Below are positions 15,691 to 23,888 of a stretch of 64,000 bases of DNA, in pieces. The position numbers were made by a program, and so were the translations under genes. The notes beneath the pieces are model-generated. The model ran no database searches. It worked only from the letters and a program-made list of their open reading frames with translations, and was not told the origin of the DNA. The DNA is from a bacterium YEK0313. Its GTDB lineage: Bacteria > Pseudomonadota > Alphaproteobacteria > Rhizobiales > Phreatobacteraceae. Location of the stretch: contig CCMO02000001.1 of the NCBI GenBank assembly GCA_000751295.2, forward strand, positions 4,430,615 through 4,494,614, in the 5' to 3' direction. How positions within the stretch are numbered: the first letter of the stretch is position 1; every line of letters begins with the position of its first letter.

Positions 15691-16305
15691 ATGACCGAGC
15701 CGACGAGCCCCCCGCCCGCCGATGCGCTCTGGCGCGATGCCGAAGGCCGGCCGTTCTTCCGCCATCGGCCGAAGCTGGTCGGCGCCGAGATCACCTTCAC
15801 GCTGGAACCCGATGCGCTCGCCTGGAGCGACGGCAAGATCGAAGGCCGCCTGCCGCTGCATCAGATCGGCACGGTGCGCATCCTCTACCGCCCCGCCAAT
15901 CTCTACAACAAGCGCTTCCGCGTCGAGGTCGGCCAGCGGCTCGGCAAGTCCGTCTGGTTCGCCAACCTGACCTATCGCGGCCTGATGGAGGTCGAGGCCA
16001 ACGACGCGGCCTTCGCCGCCTTCGTCCGCGTGCTGCTGCCGGCCATTGCCAGGGCCGCGCCCAAGGCCCGCTTCTTCGGCGGCGAGCCGCCGTGGCGCTA
16101 CGGCCTGGTCGCCCTGTTCAACCTGGTCTTGGTGGCCGCCGGCATCGCCGTCGTGGTCGAGGCCTTGCGCTCGCTGACCTGGGCGCTCGCCGGCGCGACG
16201 TTGGCGGTGGCCGGCTATATGGGCTGGCAGATGGCGACCTGGCTGATCCGCAACCGCCCGGTTGCCGTCGACCCGAACGCTCCCCCGCCGCAGCTGGTGC
16301 CCTAG
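15691..16305 (+). CDS. membrane protein of unknown function
   Basis: A 204-residue protein with a soluble N-terminal part (to about 135) and two adjacent hydrophobic segments near the C-terminus: about 136-158 (YGLVALFNLVLVAAGIAVVV) and 163-185. The N-terminal part, with EITFTLEPDALAWSDGKIEG and RPANLYNKRFRVEV, looks like a small beta-rich PH-like fold, but that is an impression only. No family is recognised. It follows the VWA gene by 68 bases and is convergent with the LysR gene. Confidence 0.75.
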   Translation: MTEPTSPPPADALWRDAEGRPFFRHRPKLVGAEITFTLEPDALAWSDGKIEGRLPLHQIGTVRILYRPANLYNKRFRVEVGQRLGKSVWFANLTYRGLMEVEANDAAFAAFVRVLLPAIARAAPKARFFGGEPPWRYGLVALFNLVLVAAGIAVVVEALRSLTWALAGATLAVAGYMGWQMATWLIRNRPVAVDPNAPPPQLVP

Positions 16306-16336
16306 GGCCAGGGAAGACCGGTCCCGCAGCCGGCGC

Positions 16337-17248
16337 TCACGGATGCCCCGAGCCGGCAAAGGCCAGGCTCATGAAGTCGTGGAAGGCGCGGGTCGCCGGG
16401 CTCGGCTCGGCCTCGCGGCGCCAGGCAAGACCGACATCCATGCTGGGAATATCGGGCTGGACGAGGCGCGTCTCGATGCGCTGCCCCTCCAGCGACCAGG
16501 GCCGGTAGACCATGTCGGACAGGATGGTGATGCCCATGCCAGCGGCGACCATGCTGCGCACCGCTTCCACCGAGCTCGTGCGGAACATCACCTGCGGGCG
16601 ATGGCGCGAGCGTGCCCAGTAGCGCTCCGCCGTCTGCTCGGCCTCGTCCACGGTCAGCATCACATAGGGGTATTCGGCGACATCGGCGAGCCGGATCGTC
16701 GAACGCTTCAGCAGAGCGTGCTCGACCGGCAGCCAGAGCCGCCGCCGCGAGCGCAGGAGCACCTCCGAGGCGAGCCGGTCGCGCGCCTCCAGATTGGCCA
16801 CCAGCACCACCGCAATATCCAGGCTGCCGTCGATCAGCGCCTGTTCGATGGCCTCGCGCGTCGCCTCGTGCAGTTCGAGCTCCACATGGGGCAGGCTGAC
16901 CATGAAACGGGCGTGATGGCGCGGCAGGAAATAGCCGGCGACCGTATAGCTGACGCCCACCCTGACCCGTCCCGACACGGCAAGCCCCGATGTGCGCGGC
17001 GCCCGCATCGCCTCGGCGACGCTCGCCATCACATTGCGCCCGTGCAGCAGGAAACGGCTGCCTTCGGGCGTGAGCGAGACGCCACCGGACTTGCGGTCGA
17101 AGAGGCGCAGGCCGAGCGCCGTCTCCAGCTGCTGCACGGCTGCGGTCACCGCCGACTGCGACACGTTGAGCTCGACCGCGGCCTGCGAAATCTGCCCGGA
17201 TTCGGCGGCGGCGATGAAATAGCGGATCTGCTTCAGCGAAACCGACAA
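16337..17248 (-). CDS. LysR-type transcriptional regulator
   Basis: A 303-residue LysR regulator. The N-terminal winged helix is clear (LKQIRYFIAAAESGQISQAA, SQSAVTAAVQQLETALGLRL, FDRKSGGVSLTPEG). The rest, from about residue 90, is the two-lobed effector-binding domain. It is divergent from the 5-oxoprolinase locus starting at 17418, the usual arrangement for a LysR protein controlling its neighbour. A T-N11-A motif within a dyad lies in the spacer (17308-17324). The inducer may be 5-oxoproline or a related amide, but that is inference. Confidence 0.93.
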   Translation of the reverse strand: MSVSLKQIRYFIAAAESGQISQAAVELNVSQSAVTAAVQQLETALGLRLFDRKSGGVSLTPEGSRFLLHGRNVMASVAEAMRAPRTSGLAVSGRVRVGVSYTVAGYFLPRHHARFMVSLPHVELELHEATREAIEQALIDGSLDIAVVLVANLEARDRLASEVLLRSRRRLWLPVEHALLKRSTIRLADVAEYPYVMLTVDEAEQTAERYWARSRHRPQVMFRTSSVEAVRSMVAAGMGITILSDMVYRPWSLEGQRIETRLVQPDIPSMDVGLAWRREAEPSPATRAFHDFMSLAFAGSGHP

Positions 17249-17307
17249 ACCTGCCTCCGTTGCGCCTTCGGCCCGTCGCCGCGCGGCCCGCCCGATGCTT
17301 CCAGCAT

Positions 17308-17324
17308 TATCTGATTTTCTGATA
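17308..17324. promoter_or_regulatory. LysR-type binding box (TATC-N9-GATA)
   Basis: TATC (17308-17311) and GATA (17321-17324) are complementary and contain the T-N11-A core typical of LysR sites. The box lies in the AT-rich spacer between the divergent lysR and pxpA genes, about 60 bases upstream of the LysR start. Confidence 0.5.
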
Positions 17325-17417
17325 TGGGATACCCGCTTTTACAATTTTACAATGAAACGTCGGTTTGCCACGATCCGCGCGATCAGCCTTCGGGCGCTGA
17401 ACGGCACGGGAACCGGC

Positions 17418-18146
17418 ATGGTGCTCATCAACTGCGACATGGGGGAAAGCTTCGGCCTCTGGCGCATGGGCGAGGATGCCCTGATCATGCCGGTCATCGA
17501 CATCGCCAATGTCGCCTGCGGCTTTCACGCCTCGGACTTCAACCACATGCGCGCCACGGTGCGGCTAGCCAAGCAGCACGGCGTCAAGGTCGGCGCCCAT
17601 CCGTCCCTGCCCGACCTCCAGGGCTTCGGCCGGCGCGAGATGAAAATCGGCCGGGAGGAGCTCGCCAACTGCCTGATCTACCAGATCGGCGCCCTCAAGG
17701 GCTTTCTCGACGCCGAGGGCATGAGCCTTCATCACATCAAGCCGCACGGCGCGCTGTTCGGTATGGCGGCGCGCGAGGCCGAGATCGCCCATGCGATCTG
17801 CGATGCGGCCGACATCTTCGCCGTGCCGCTCATCGGCCTGCCGGGCACCGAGCATGCCCGCGTCTATCCGGCGCGCGGGCGGGCCTTCCTCAGCGAATTC
17901 TATGCTGATCTCGACTATGCCGACGACGGCAGCCTGATCATCACGCGCGAACACCCGCCCGTCGATGTCGCGGCCGCCACGCGGCGCTGCATCGCCGCCA
18001 TGCGCGAGGGCGCCGTCGCAAGCATCGGCGGCCGGAAGGTGCCCGTCGGCACCGAGACGATCTGCATCCATTCCGATACGCCCGGCGCCGATGCGCTCGC
18101 CCATGCCCTGCGCGCCGCCCTGGTCGCCGAGGGCTTCAAACGCTGA
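17418..18146 (+). CDS. pxpA: PxpA, 5-oxoprolinase subunit A (LamB/YcsF family)
   Basis: A 242-residue LamB/YcsF protein, subunit A of the ATP-dependent 5-oxoprolinase PxpABC, which opens 5-oxoproline (pyroglutamate) to glutamate. It carries the family N-terminus INCDMGESFG, NVACGFHASD, KVGAHPSLPDLQGFGRREMK and KPHGALF, holding the conserved metal/substrate residues. The ATG at 17418 gives the usual start; an in-frame ATG at 17352 would add an atypical tail. It is the first gene of a unit in which biotin carrier and biotin carboxylase genes are inserted between pxpA and pxpB. Confidence 0.92.
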   Translation: MVLINCDMGESFGLWRMGEDALIMPVIDIANVACGFHASDFNHMRATVRLAKQHGVKVGAHPSLPDLQGFGRREMKIGREELANCLIYQIGALKGFLDAEGMSLHHIKPHGALFGMAAREAEIAHAICDAADIFAVPLIGLPGTEHARVYPARGRAFLSEFYADLDYADDGSLIITREHPPVDVAAATRRCIAAMREGAVASIGGRKVPVGTETICIHSDTPGADALAHALRAALVAEGFKR

Positions 18147-18169
18147 TCCCCGCGACGCGAGAGACGACC

Positions 18170-18412
18170 ATGACGCTCAAGACCGTTCAGTCCCCCCTGC
18201 CCGGCACGTTCTACCGCTCCGCCTCGCCCGGCGAGCCACCGTTCAAGTCGGTCGGCGACGCGGTCGCGGTCGGCGATACGCTCGGCCTCATCGAGGTGAT
18301 GAAGACCTTCACGCCCGTCGTCGCCGAGGAGGCCGGCCGGGTCGTCGCCTTCCACGCGGAGAACGAGGATGCCGTGATGGCCGGCCAGCCGCTCTACGAC
18401 ATCGAGGCCTGA
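18170..18412 (+). CDS. biotin carboxyl carrier protein
   Basis: An 80-residue single-domain biotinyl carrier protein. The lysine of EVMKTF (K45) is the expected biotinylation site, in the usual beta-hairpin context GDTLGLIEVMKTFTPVVAEE; the more common form is EAMK or EVMK. The protein starts VQSPLPGTFYRSASPGEPPF, like the carrier domain of acetyl-CoA carboxylase, but lacks the long Pro/Ala linker of AccB. It sits between pxpA and a biotin carboxylase, so it is probably dedicated to this locus rather than to fatty acid synthesis. Confidence 0.92.
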   Translation: MTLKTVQSPLPGTFYRSASPGEPPFKSVGDAVAVGDTLGLIEVMKTFTPVVAEEAGRVVAFHAENEDAVMAGQPLYDIEA

Positions 18413-18420
18413 GACCTGTC

Positions 18421-19788
18421 ATGGCGATCGGCAAGATCTTCATCGCCAACCGCGGCGAGATCGCGGTGCGCATCATCCGCGCGGCGCGCGAGCTCGGACT
18501 GAAGACCGTCCAGGCGGTCAGCCAGGCCGACCACGACATGCTGGCCGCGCGCCTTGCCGATGGCGTCGCCGAGATCGGGCCGGCGCAGGCGACCAAGTCC
18601 TATCTCAACAAGGAGGCCGTGCTGGCGGCGGCGATCGCCTCCGGCGCCGATGCCGTCCATCCCGGCTACGGCTTCCTGTCGGAGAATGCCGATTTCGCCG
18701 ACATGGTCGAAGAGGCCGGCCTCGTCTTCATCGGCCCCAGAGCCGAGACGATCCGCGCCATGGGCGACAAGGCGACCGCCCGCGCCATGGCCGCCCGCGC
18801 CGGCGTGCCGACCGTGCCCGGCAGCGAGGGCCGCGTCGACGGCGCCGCGGCCGCCCTCACGCTCGCCAAGACCATCGGCTATCCCGTAATGATCAAGGCG
18901 TCTGCCGGCGGCGGCGGCCGCGGCATCCGCGTCGCCGATACGCCCGAGGAGCTGGAGAAGCTGATCCCGCAGGCGAGCGCCGAAGCGGCCGCGGCCTTCG
19001 GCGACGGCGGGCTCTATCTCGAACGGTTCATCCACGGCGCCCGCCATGTCGAGGTGCAGATCCTCGGCGACGGCGAAGATGCCGTGCATGTCCACGAGCG
19101 CGAATGTTCGCTGCAGCGCCGCCGCCAGAAGGTCTGGGAGGAGGCTCCCGCCGCCTGCCTCACCGCTGCCGTGCGCGAGCGCCTCCTCGCCTCCGCGGTC
19201 AGGCTCGCCCGCTCCGTCGGCTATCGCGGCGCCGGCACGCTCGAATATCTCTTCGATGAGGCGAGCGGCGAATTCTTCTTCATCGAGATGAACACCCGGA
19301 TCCAGGTCGAGCACCCGGTCACCGAAATGATCACCGGCATCGACCTGGTACGCGAGATGATCCGGATCGCCGGCGGCGCCAAGCTCTCGTTCACGCAGGA
19401 TCAGGTGCGGGCGCGCGGCCATGCGATCGAGGTGCGCATCAATGCCGAGGATCCGGCGAAGGGCTTCATGCCGGCTCCCGGCACGATCGGCGCCCTCGCC
19501 GTGCCCGGCGGCATGGGCGTGCGCTTCGATACCCTGCTCTATCCCGGCTACCAGGTGCCGCCGTTCTATGATTCCCTCATCGGCAAGCTCATCGTCTGGG
19601 ACGAGAACCGCGCCGCGGCGATCCGCCGGCTCGCCGGCGCGCTCGGCGAACTGAAGGTCGAGGGCGTGCCGACCACGGTGCCGCTGCACCGCGCGCTCGC
19701 CGCCGACCCCGAGGTGGGTGCCGGCCATGTCCATACACGCTGGCTGGAGGCCTGGCTCGAGGCCCATCCGCTCAACGCATCCACCTGA
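18421..19788 (+). CDS. accC: biotin carboxylase (AccC-type)
   Basis: A 455-residue ATP-grasp biotin carboxylase, which uses ATP and bicarbonate to carboxylate the biotin on a carrier protein. Landmarks are KIFIANRGEIAVRIIRAARE at the N-terminus, HPGYGFLSEN, the glycine loop KASAGGGGRGIR, and the active-site stretch FIEMNTRIQVEHPVTEMITG. Length matches AccC. It starts eight bases after the carrier gene, and pxpB and pxpC follow. The PxpB/PxpC proteins are related to the C-terminal part of urea amidolyase, a biotin enzyme, so a locus-specific biotin-dependent carboxylation is plausible. It is probably a paralogue of the housekeeping accC. Confidence 0.93.
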   Translation: MAIGKIFIANRGEIAVRIIRAARELGLKTVQAVSQADHDMLAARLADGVAEIGPAQATKSYLNKEAVLAAAIASGADAVHPGYGFLSENADFADMVEEAGLVFIGPRAETIRAMGDKATARAMAARAGVPTVPGSEGRVDGAAAALTLAKTIGYPVMIKASAGGGGRGIRVADTPEELEKLIPQASAEAAAAFGDGGLYLERFIHGARHVEVQILGDGEDAVHVHERECSLQRRRQKVWEEAPAACLTAAVRERLLASAVRLARSVGYRGAGTLEYLFDEASGEFFFIEMNTRIQVEHPVTEMITGIDLVREMIRIAGGAKLSFTQDQVRARGHAIEVRINAEDPAKGFMPAPGTIGALAVPGGMGVRFDTLLYPGYQVPPFYDSLIGKLIVWDENRAAAIRRLAGALGELKVEGVPTTVPLHRALAADPEVGAGHVHTRWLEAWLEAHPLNAST

Positions 19789-19811
19789 CGCCTGCAGGAG
19801 GTCTCACCGCC

Positions 19812-20684
19812 ATGAAGACCCGCTACTCCTTCGGAGGCGACGAACACATCTTCGTCGAGGTCGACGAGGAAATGTCGCTTGCCGCCTTCTTCAAGAGCCT
19901 GTCCATGACCCATGCGGTCAAGGCGAGCGGCATCCGGGGCGTCACCGAGATCTGCCCGGCCAACGCCTCGTTCCAGATCAGGTTCGATCCCGATCTCATC
20001 GCGCCCGACGATCTCATGCGCGAGCTGAAAAGCCTCGAAGGCGCCGCCGGCGACAGCGCGGCGACGCTTTCGACCCGCATCATCGAGATCCCGGTCTTCT
20101 ACAACGATCCCTGGACGCACGAGACGCTGATGCGTTTCCGCGAGCGCCACCAGGATCCGGCCGGCAGCGATCTCGACTATGCCGCCCGGATCAACGGCTA
20201 TGGCGGGGTCGAGGATTTCGTCGCCGCCCATTCCGGCGCGCCCTGGTTCGTCTCCATGGTCGGCTTCGTCGCCGGCCTGCCCTTCATGTACCAGATGGTC
20301 GAGCGGGCGAGGCAGATCGAGGTGCCGAAATATCTGAGGCCGCGCACCGATACGCCCCGGCTGACGGTCGGCCATGGCGGCTGCTTCTCGTGCATCTATT
20401 CGGTGCGCGGCGCCGGCGGCTACCAGATGTTCGGCATCACCCCGATGCCGATCTACGACCCGGCCCAGGAGATCAGCTATCTGCGCGACTTCATGATCTT
20501 CTTCCGGCCCGGCGACATCGTGAAGTTCAGGCCGGTGGATCGCGCCGCCTACGACGCGGCGGTGGCGGATGTCGACAGGGGCCGTTTCGCGCCGCTGATC
20601 CGCAAGGTCGATTTTTCGCTGAGCTCCTTCCAGGCCGATCCGGCCGGCACCAACGCCAAGCTGCTGGAGGCCCTCCATGGCTGA
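19812..20684 (+). CDS. pxpB: PxpB, 5-oxoprolinase subunit B (KipI family)
   Basis: A 290-residue protein of the PxpB/KipI family, usually 220-300 residues. The conserved C-terminal motif region is present: FVSMVGFVAGLPFMYQM, then RTDTPRLTVGHGGCFSCIYS and GGYQMFGITPMPIYDP. With PxpC it forms the ATP-using 5-oxoprolinase core; in other contexts it is the allophanate-hydrolase-like subunit 1. A strong AGGAGG site lies just before the ATG. The reading frame overlaps pxpC by eight bases, so the two are coupled. Here it is part of a unit with biotin carrier and carboxylase. Confidence 0.92.
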   Translation: MKTRYSFGGDEHIFVEVDEEMSLAAFFKSLSMTHAVKASGIRGVTEICPANASFQIRFDPDLIAPDDLMRELKSLEGAAGDSAATLSTRIIEIPVFYNDPWTHETLMRFRERHQDPAGSDLDYAARINGYGGVEDFVAAHSGAPWFVSMVGFVAGLPFMYQMVERARQIEVPKYLRPRTDTPRLTVGHGGCFSCIYSVRGAGGYQMFGITPMPIYDPAQEISYLRDFMIFFRPGDIVKFRPVDRAAYDAAVADVDRGRFAPLIRKVDFSLSSFQADPAGTNAKLLEALHG

Positions 20685-21688
20685 TGCGACCCGCGCGCTC
20701 GACATCGTCAAGCCCGGCCTTGCCACGACCGTGCAGGACCTCGGCCGGCCCGGCTATTATCACCTCGGCATTCCCCTGTCGGGCGCCATGGACCGCTTCG
20801 CGCTCACCGCCGCCAACCTCCTGGTCGGCAATGACGAAGGCGATGCGGCGCTCGAAGTGGTGTTCATGGGACCGGAGATCCGTTTCGGCGCCGATGCCAC
20901 GGTAGCGGTAACCGGCGCCGATCTGCCGCCCAGGGTCGACGGCGTCGAGCAGCCGGGCTGGACCGCCTTCGCCGTCAAGGCCGGACAGGTGCTCTCCTTC
21001 GGTTTCCTGAAGACCGGCGCGCGCGCCTATGTCGCCATTGCCGGCGGCATCGACGTGCCGCTGGTGCTCGGCTCCCGCTCGACCTATCCGCTCGGCGCGC
21101 TCGGCGGCCATCAAGGCCGCGCCCTGAAGGCGGGCGACCGGCTGGCCGTCGGCATGCCCAAACGCGCGGCGCGGATCGGCGCGGGCAGCGCGCCGGCTCG
21201 GCGCGGGCTCGCCGGCGCAGCGCCGGCTGCCGGGCGCGAGCCCGGTCCTGCGCGTGCTGCCCGGCCTCTACTGGCACCGCATCACCGAAGCCTCGGGCAA
21301 GGGCTTCTTCGACGACACCTGGAAGGTCGCGCCCGAGGCCGACCGGATCGGCTACCGCTTCCGGGGCGGCACGCCGCTCGCCTTCGAGCCGCGCAGGCAG
21401 CCCTTTGGGGCCGGCTCCGACCCGTCCAACATCGTCGACAGCTGCTATCCCTACGGCTCGATCCAGGTGCCCGGCGGCACCGAGCCGATCGTGCTGCATC
21501 GCGACGCCGTCTCGGGCGGCGGCTATTTCATGATCGGCACGGTCATCTCGGCCGACATGGACCTTGTCGGCCAGTTGCAGCCGCACCAGGCGACACGCTT
21601 CGCCGCCGTCGACATGGATGCGGCGCTGGCCGCGCGGCGCGAACGCGAGGCCGCGCTGCGTGCGCTCGCCGACGCGCTCGCCGGCTAG
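20677..21688 (+). pseudogene. pxpC: PxpC, 5-oxoprolinase subunit C, frameshifted
   Basis: The biotin-dependent carboxyltransferase-family (KipA/PxpC) subunit, split by a frameshift. From the ATG at 20677 one frame gives the family start (VKPGLATTVQDLGRPGYYHL, then IPLSGAMDRFALTAANLLVG) to about position 21190. A second frame continues SPVLRVLPGLYWHRITE, then SYPYGSIQVPGGTEPIVL-like family sequence to the stop at 21688. The length of 1,012 bases is one more than a multiple of three, so a single extra base in the very GC-rich stretch 21180-21235 would explain it; the repaired protein has 336 residues, normal for the family. Sequencing error and true inactivation are both possible. It overlaps the end of the MFS gene. 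Confidence 0.82.
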
Positions 21689-22887
21689 CCCGCCGCGGCC
21701 TGCTGGCCCCGCCGCGGCGGCGGGAAGGCGAGCGCCAGGACGACCGCCGCGAGCGCCACCAGCGCCGAGCCGACATAGAGCCAGCGATAGGCGTTGAACG
21801 CATCGAAGATCCAGCCGCCGGCCAGCGGCCCGATCGCCATGCCGAGGCTCGACAGCATGGCCGCGGCGCCGAACACGGCGCCCATGATGCGCGGCCCGAA
21901 ATAGTCGCGCGCCAGCACCGCATAGAGCGGCATGACGCCGCCATAGGCCGTGCCGAAGACCACGGAGAGCAGGTAGAAGGCGCCGAGCTGGTTGACGAAG
22001 ACATAGGCCGCGATCGCCACCGCCTGGACCAGGAGGCCGGTGACGAGCACCCGCTTGGCGCCGTAGCGGTCGCCCAGCACGCCCAGCAGCAGCCGGCCGC
22101 CGAGACCGGCAAGCCCTTCCACGCTGTAGATGCTGACCGCGGCCATGGTCGGAATGCCGCAGAACATGGCGTAGCTCATCGTGTGGAAGATCGGTCCCGA
22201 ATGGGCCGCGCAGCACAGCATGAAGGTGAAGCCCAGCACCAGGAACTGCGGCGATGTCAGTGCCTTGGCGAGCGGCATGTCGGGCTCGCCCTCGCCCGCG
22301 CCGGCATCGCCGGGCCCAGCTGCCGGCGCTGGAGCCGAGCGCACGAGCAGCGCGGCCGGAATGAGCAGCACCCAGGTGCCGATGGCGATCACCGCCATGG
22401 TGGTGCGCCAGTCGTAGTGGGTGATCAGCCAGCCGGCGAAGGGCGAGACCGTCATCGGCGCGACGCCCATGCCGGCCGAGACCAGGGCGACGGCAAGCGC
22501 CCGCCCCTGGTCGAACCAGGCCGTCACCGCCGCCATCATCGGCGCGATGAAGGCTCCGGCGGCAAGACCGACCAGCACGCCGTAGCCGAGCTGGAAGGTC
22601 AGCAGCGTCGGCGCCCGGCTCGCGATCATGAGGCCGGCGCCCAGCAGAACCGCGCCGCACAGCACGACGATGCGCGGCCCGTACCGGTCGCTCGCCGCGC
22701 CCCAGCCGAAACCGGCAACCCCCATCACCAGGAAGTCGATGGTCATGGCACTGGAAATACCGGTACGGCCCCAGCCGGTCGCCGTCGACATCGGCTCGAG
22801 GAACACTGCCAGCGAAAACATCGAGCCGATGGCGACGCAGGTCATCACGGCACCGGCCGCGACGATCACCCAGCGATAGGAAGACAT
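21685..22887 (-). CDS. MFS transporter
   Basis: A 400-residue major facilitator with 12 predicted helices and a central loop near residues 190-215. It has the typical GWGAASDRYGPRIVVL loop between helices 2 and 3 and GGRLLLGVLGDRYGAKRVLV between 8 and 9. The overall pattern (FSLAVFLEPMSTATGWGRTG near the start) resembles the oxalate/monocarboxylate type of MFS carrier. ATG 22887 is better placed after AAGGAG than the upstream GTG at 22893. It is convergent with pxpC and sits just downstream of a TetR gene; it may import the substrate of the oxoproline enzymes, which is inference. Confidence 0.9.
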   Translation of the reverse strand: MSSYRWVIVAAGAVMTCVAIGSMFSLAVFLEPMSTATGWGRTGISSAMTIDFLVMGVAGFGWGAASDRYGPRIVVLCGAVLLGAGLMIASRAPTLLTFQLGYGVLVGLAAGAFIAPMMAAVTAWFDQGRALAVALVSAGMGVAPMTVSPFAGWLITHYDWRTTMAVIAIGTWVLLIPAALLVRSAPAPAAGPGDAGAGEGEPDMPLAKALTSPQFLVLGFTFMLCCAAHSGPIFHTMSYAMFCGIPTMAAVSIYSVEGLAGLGGRLLLGVLGDRYGAKRVLVTGLLVQAVAIAAYVFVNQLGAFYLLSVVFGTAYGGVMPLYAVLARDYFGPRIMGAVFGAAAMLSSLGMAIGPLAGGWIFDAFNAYRWLYVGSALVALAAVVLALAFPPPRRGQQAAAG

Positions 22888-22932
22888 GGGCACGGCTCCT
22901 TCTCGGTCTCGGGGCGTTCGGTCCGTCCGGGG

Positions 22933-23544
22933 TCAGGCCCCCGGCGACCTGCGGATCAGCATGTCGACATAGCGGGCGAGATGGTCGAGCGCGGCGCGCG
23001 CGGCGCTCCAGTCGCCGCTCGCCTTGGCCAGGACGAAGCTGCCCTGCACCACGGCCTGCATGTGCTGGGCAAGGCTCGGCGCGCTCCAGTCGCCGCGGCG
23101 GCCATGGTGCGCCACAGCGGCCTCGATCCAGGCCGTGAGCATGGCCGTCAGCATGTCGATGCCCCGTTCGCAGGCCGCGGTGAGCTCCGGATGGGTCAGA
23201 TAGGTTTCCTGGATGACCGTGCCGGCGAAACAGGTGCAGCCGGTGAGGTCTCCCGCCATCGCGGCCTTGCGGAAGGCGACATAGCCGATGAGCCGGTCGA
23301 GGGGATCGGCGGCCTCATGGAAATCCGCCTCGGCGAACAGGCGCGCGGCGGCCTCGTTCCAGGCCGCGGTGGCGGCCAGGGCGAGTGCGTCCTTGCTCGG
23401 GAAGTGATGGAAGAAACTGCCCTTGGTGACGCCGGCCGCAGCGCAGATGTCCTCGACCCGCGTCGCATTGTAGCCCTTGGCCCTGACGACATCGATCGTC
23501 GCACCGATCAGTCTGTCGCGTGATTCCGGCCTCGCCCGCGGCAT
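22933..23544 (-). CDS. TetR/AcrR-family regulator
   Basis: A 203-residue TetR regulator. The N-terminal helix-turn-helix is clear: RLIGATIDVVRAKGYNATRV then ICAAAGVTKGSFFHHFPSKD. The C-terminal ligand domain contains CTCFAGTVIQETYLTHPEL, reminiscent of the cysteine-bearing TetR group. The ATG at 23544 is chosen because it gives the usual distance to the HTH, and because the in-frame extension would run through a perfect palindrome at 23568-23589. That palindrome is probably its own operator. It lies upstream of, and in the same direction as, the MFS gene, which it may control. Confidence 0.92.
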   Translation of the reverse strand: MPRARPESRDRLIGATIDVVRAKGYNATRVEDICAAAGVTKGSFFHHFPSKDALALAATAAWNEAAARLFAEADFHEAADPLDRLIGYVAFRKAAMAGDLTGCTCFAGTVIQETYLTHPELTAACERGIDMLTAMLTAWIEAAVAHHGRRGDWSAPSLAQHMQAVVQGSFVLAKASGDWSAARAALDHLARYVDMLIRRSPGA

Positions 23545-23567
23545 GCCTGGCTCCTGGATCGGAAATA

Positions 23568-23589
23568 CCATACCAACTTGTTGGTATGG
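23568..23589. promoter_or_regulatory. TetR operator, perfect 9-base inverted repeat
   Basis: CCATACCAA (23568-23576) and TTGGTATGG (23581-23589) are exact complements around CTTG, just upstream of the TetR start. AT-richer composition and symmetry fit a TetR dimer site overlapping the promoter. It also faces the divergent ggt gene 300 bases away. Confidence 0.75.
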
Positions 23590-23888
23590 CATCAAGGCCA
23601 AGATCGACTGCAGCATCGTTTGACGGCCGCCTCCCCACAGTTGCCGATCACGGCCCGGCTCCGCAATTGCGGCATTCCGCTGGACTGGCCGATTTCCGCT
23701 GCAACGTTCGGTCGGCGCCGACGATGCGGTCGTTGCCGATGAGCCGCCTCTGCCGGGCCGCGGGACCGGGGCGGCCACCAACGCACGCGGCCGACGCGCG
23801 TCAAGGCCGGCGCGAGGCCTGGCGACATATCAGGTGCGAGCAAGATGATGCTTGATGCGACGATGCAGAAGGCCCGACATCTTTCGTC

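Noticed and set aside
20677..23523. A 948-codon frame read through pxpC into antisense of the MFS gene
   Set aside because: Only the first part is PxpC; after the frameshift the frame is a meaningless translation, while the true continuation lies in another frame.
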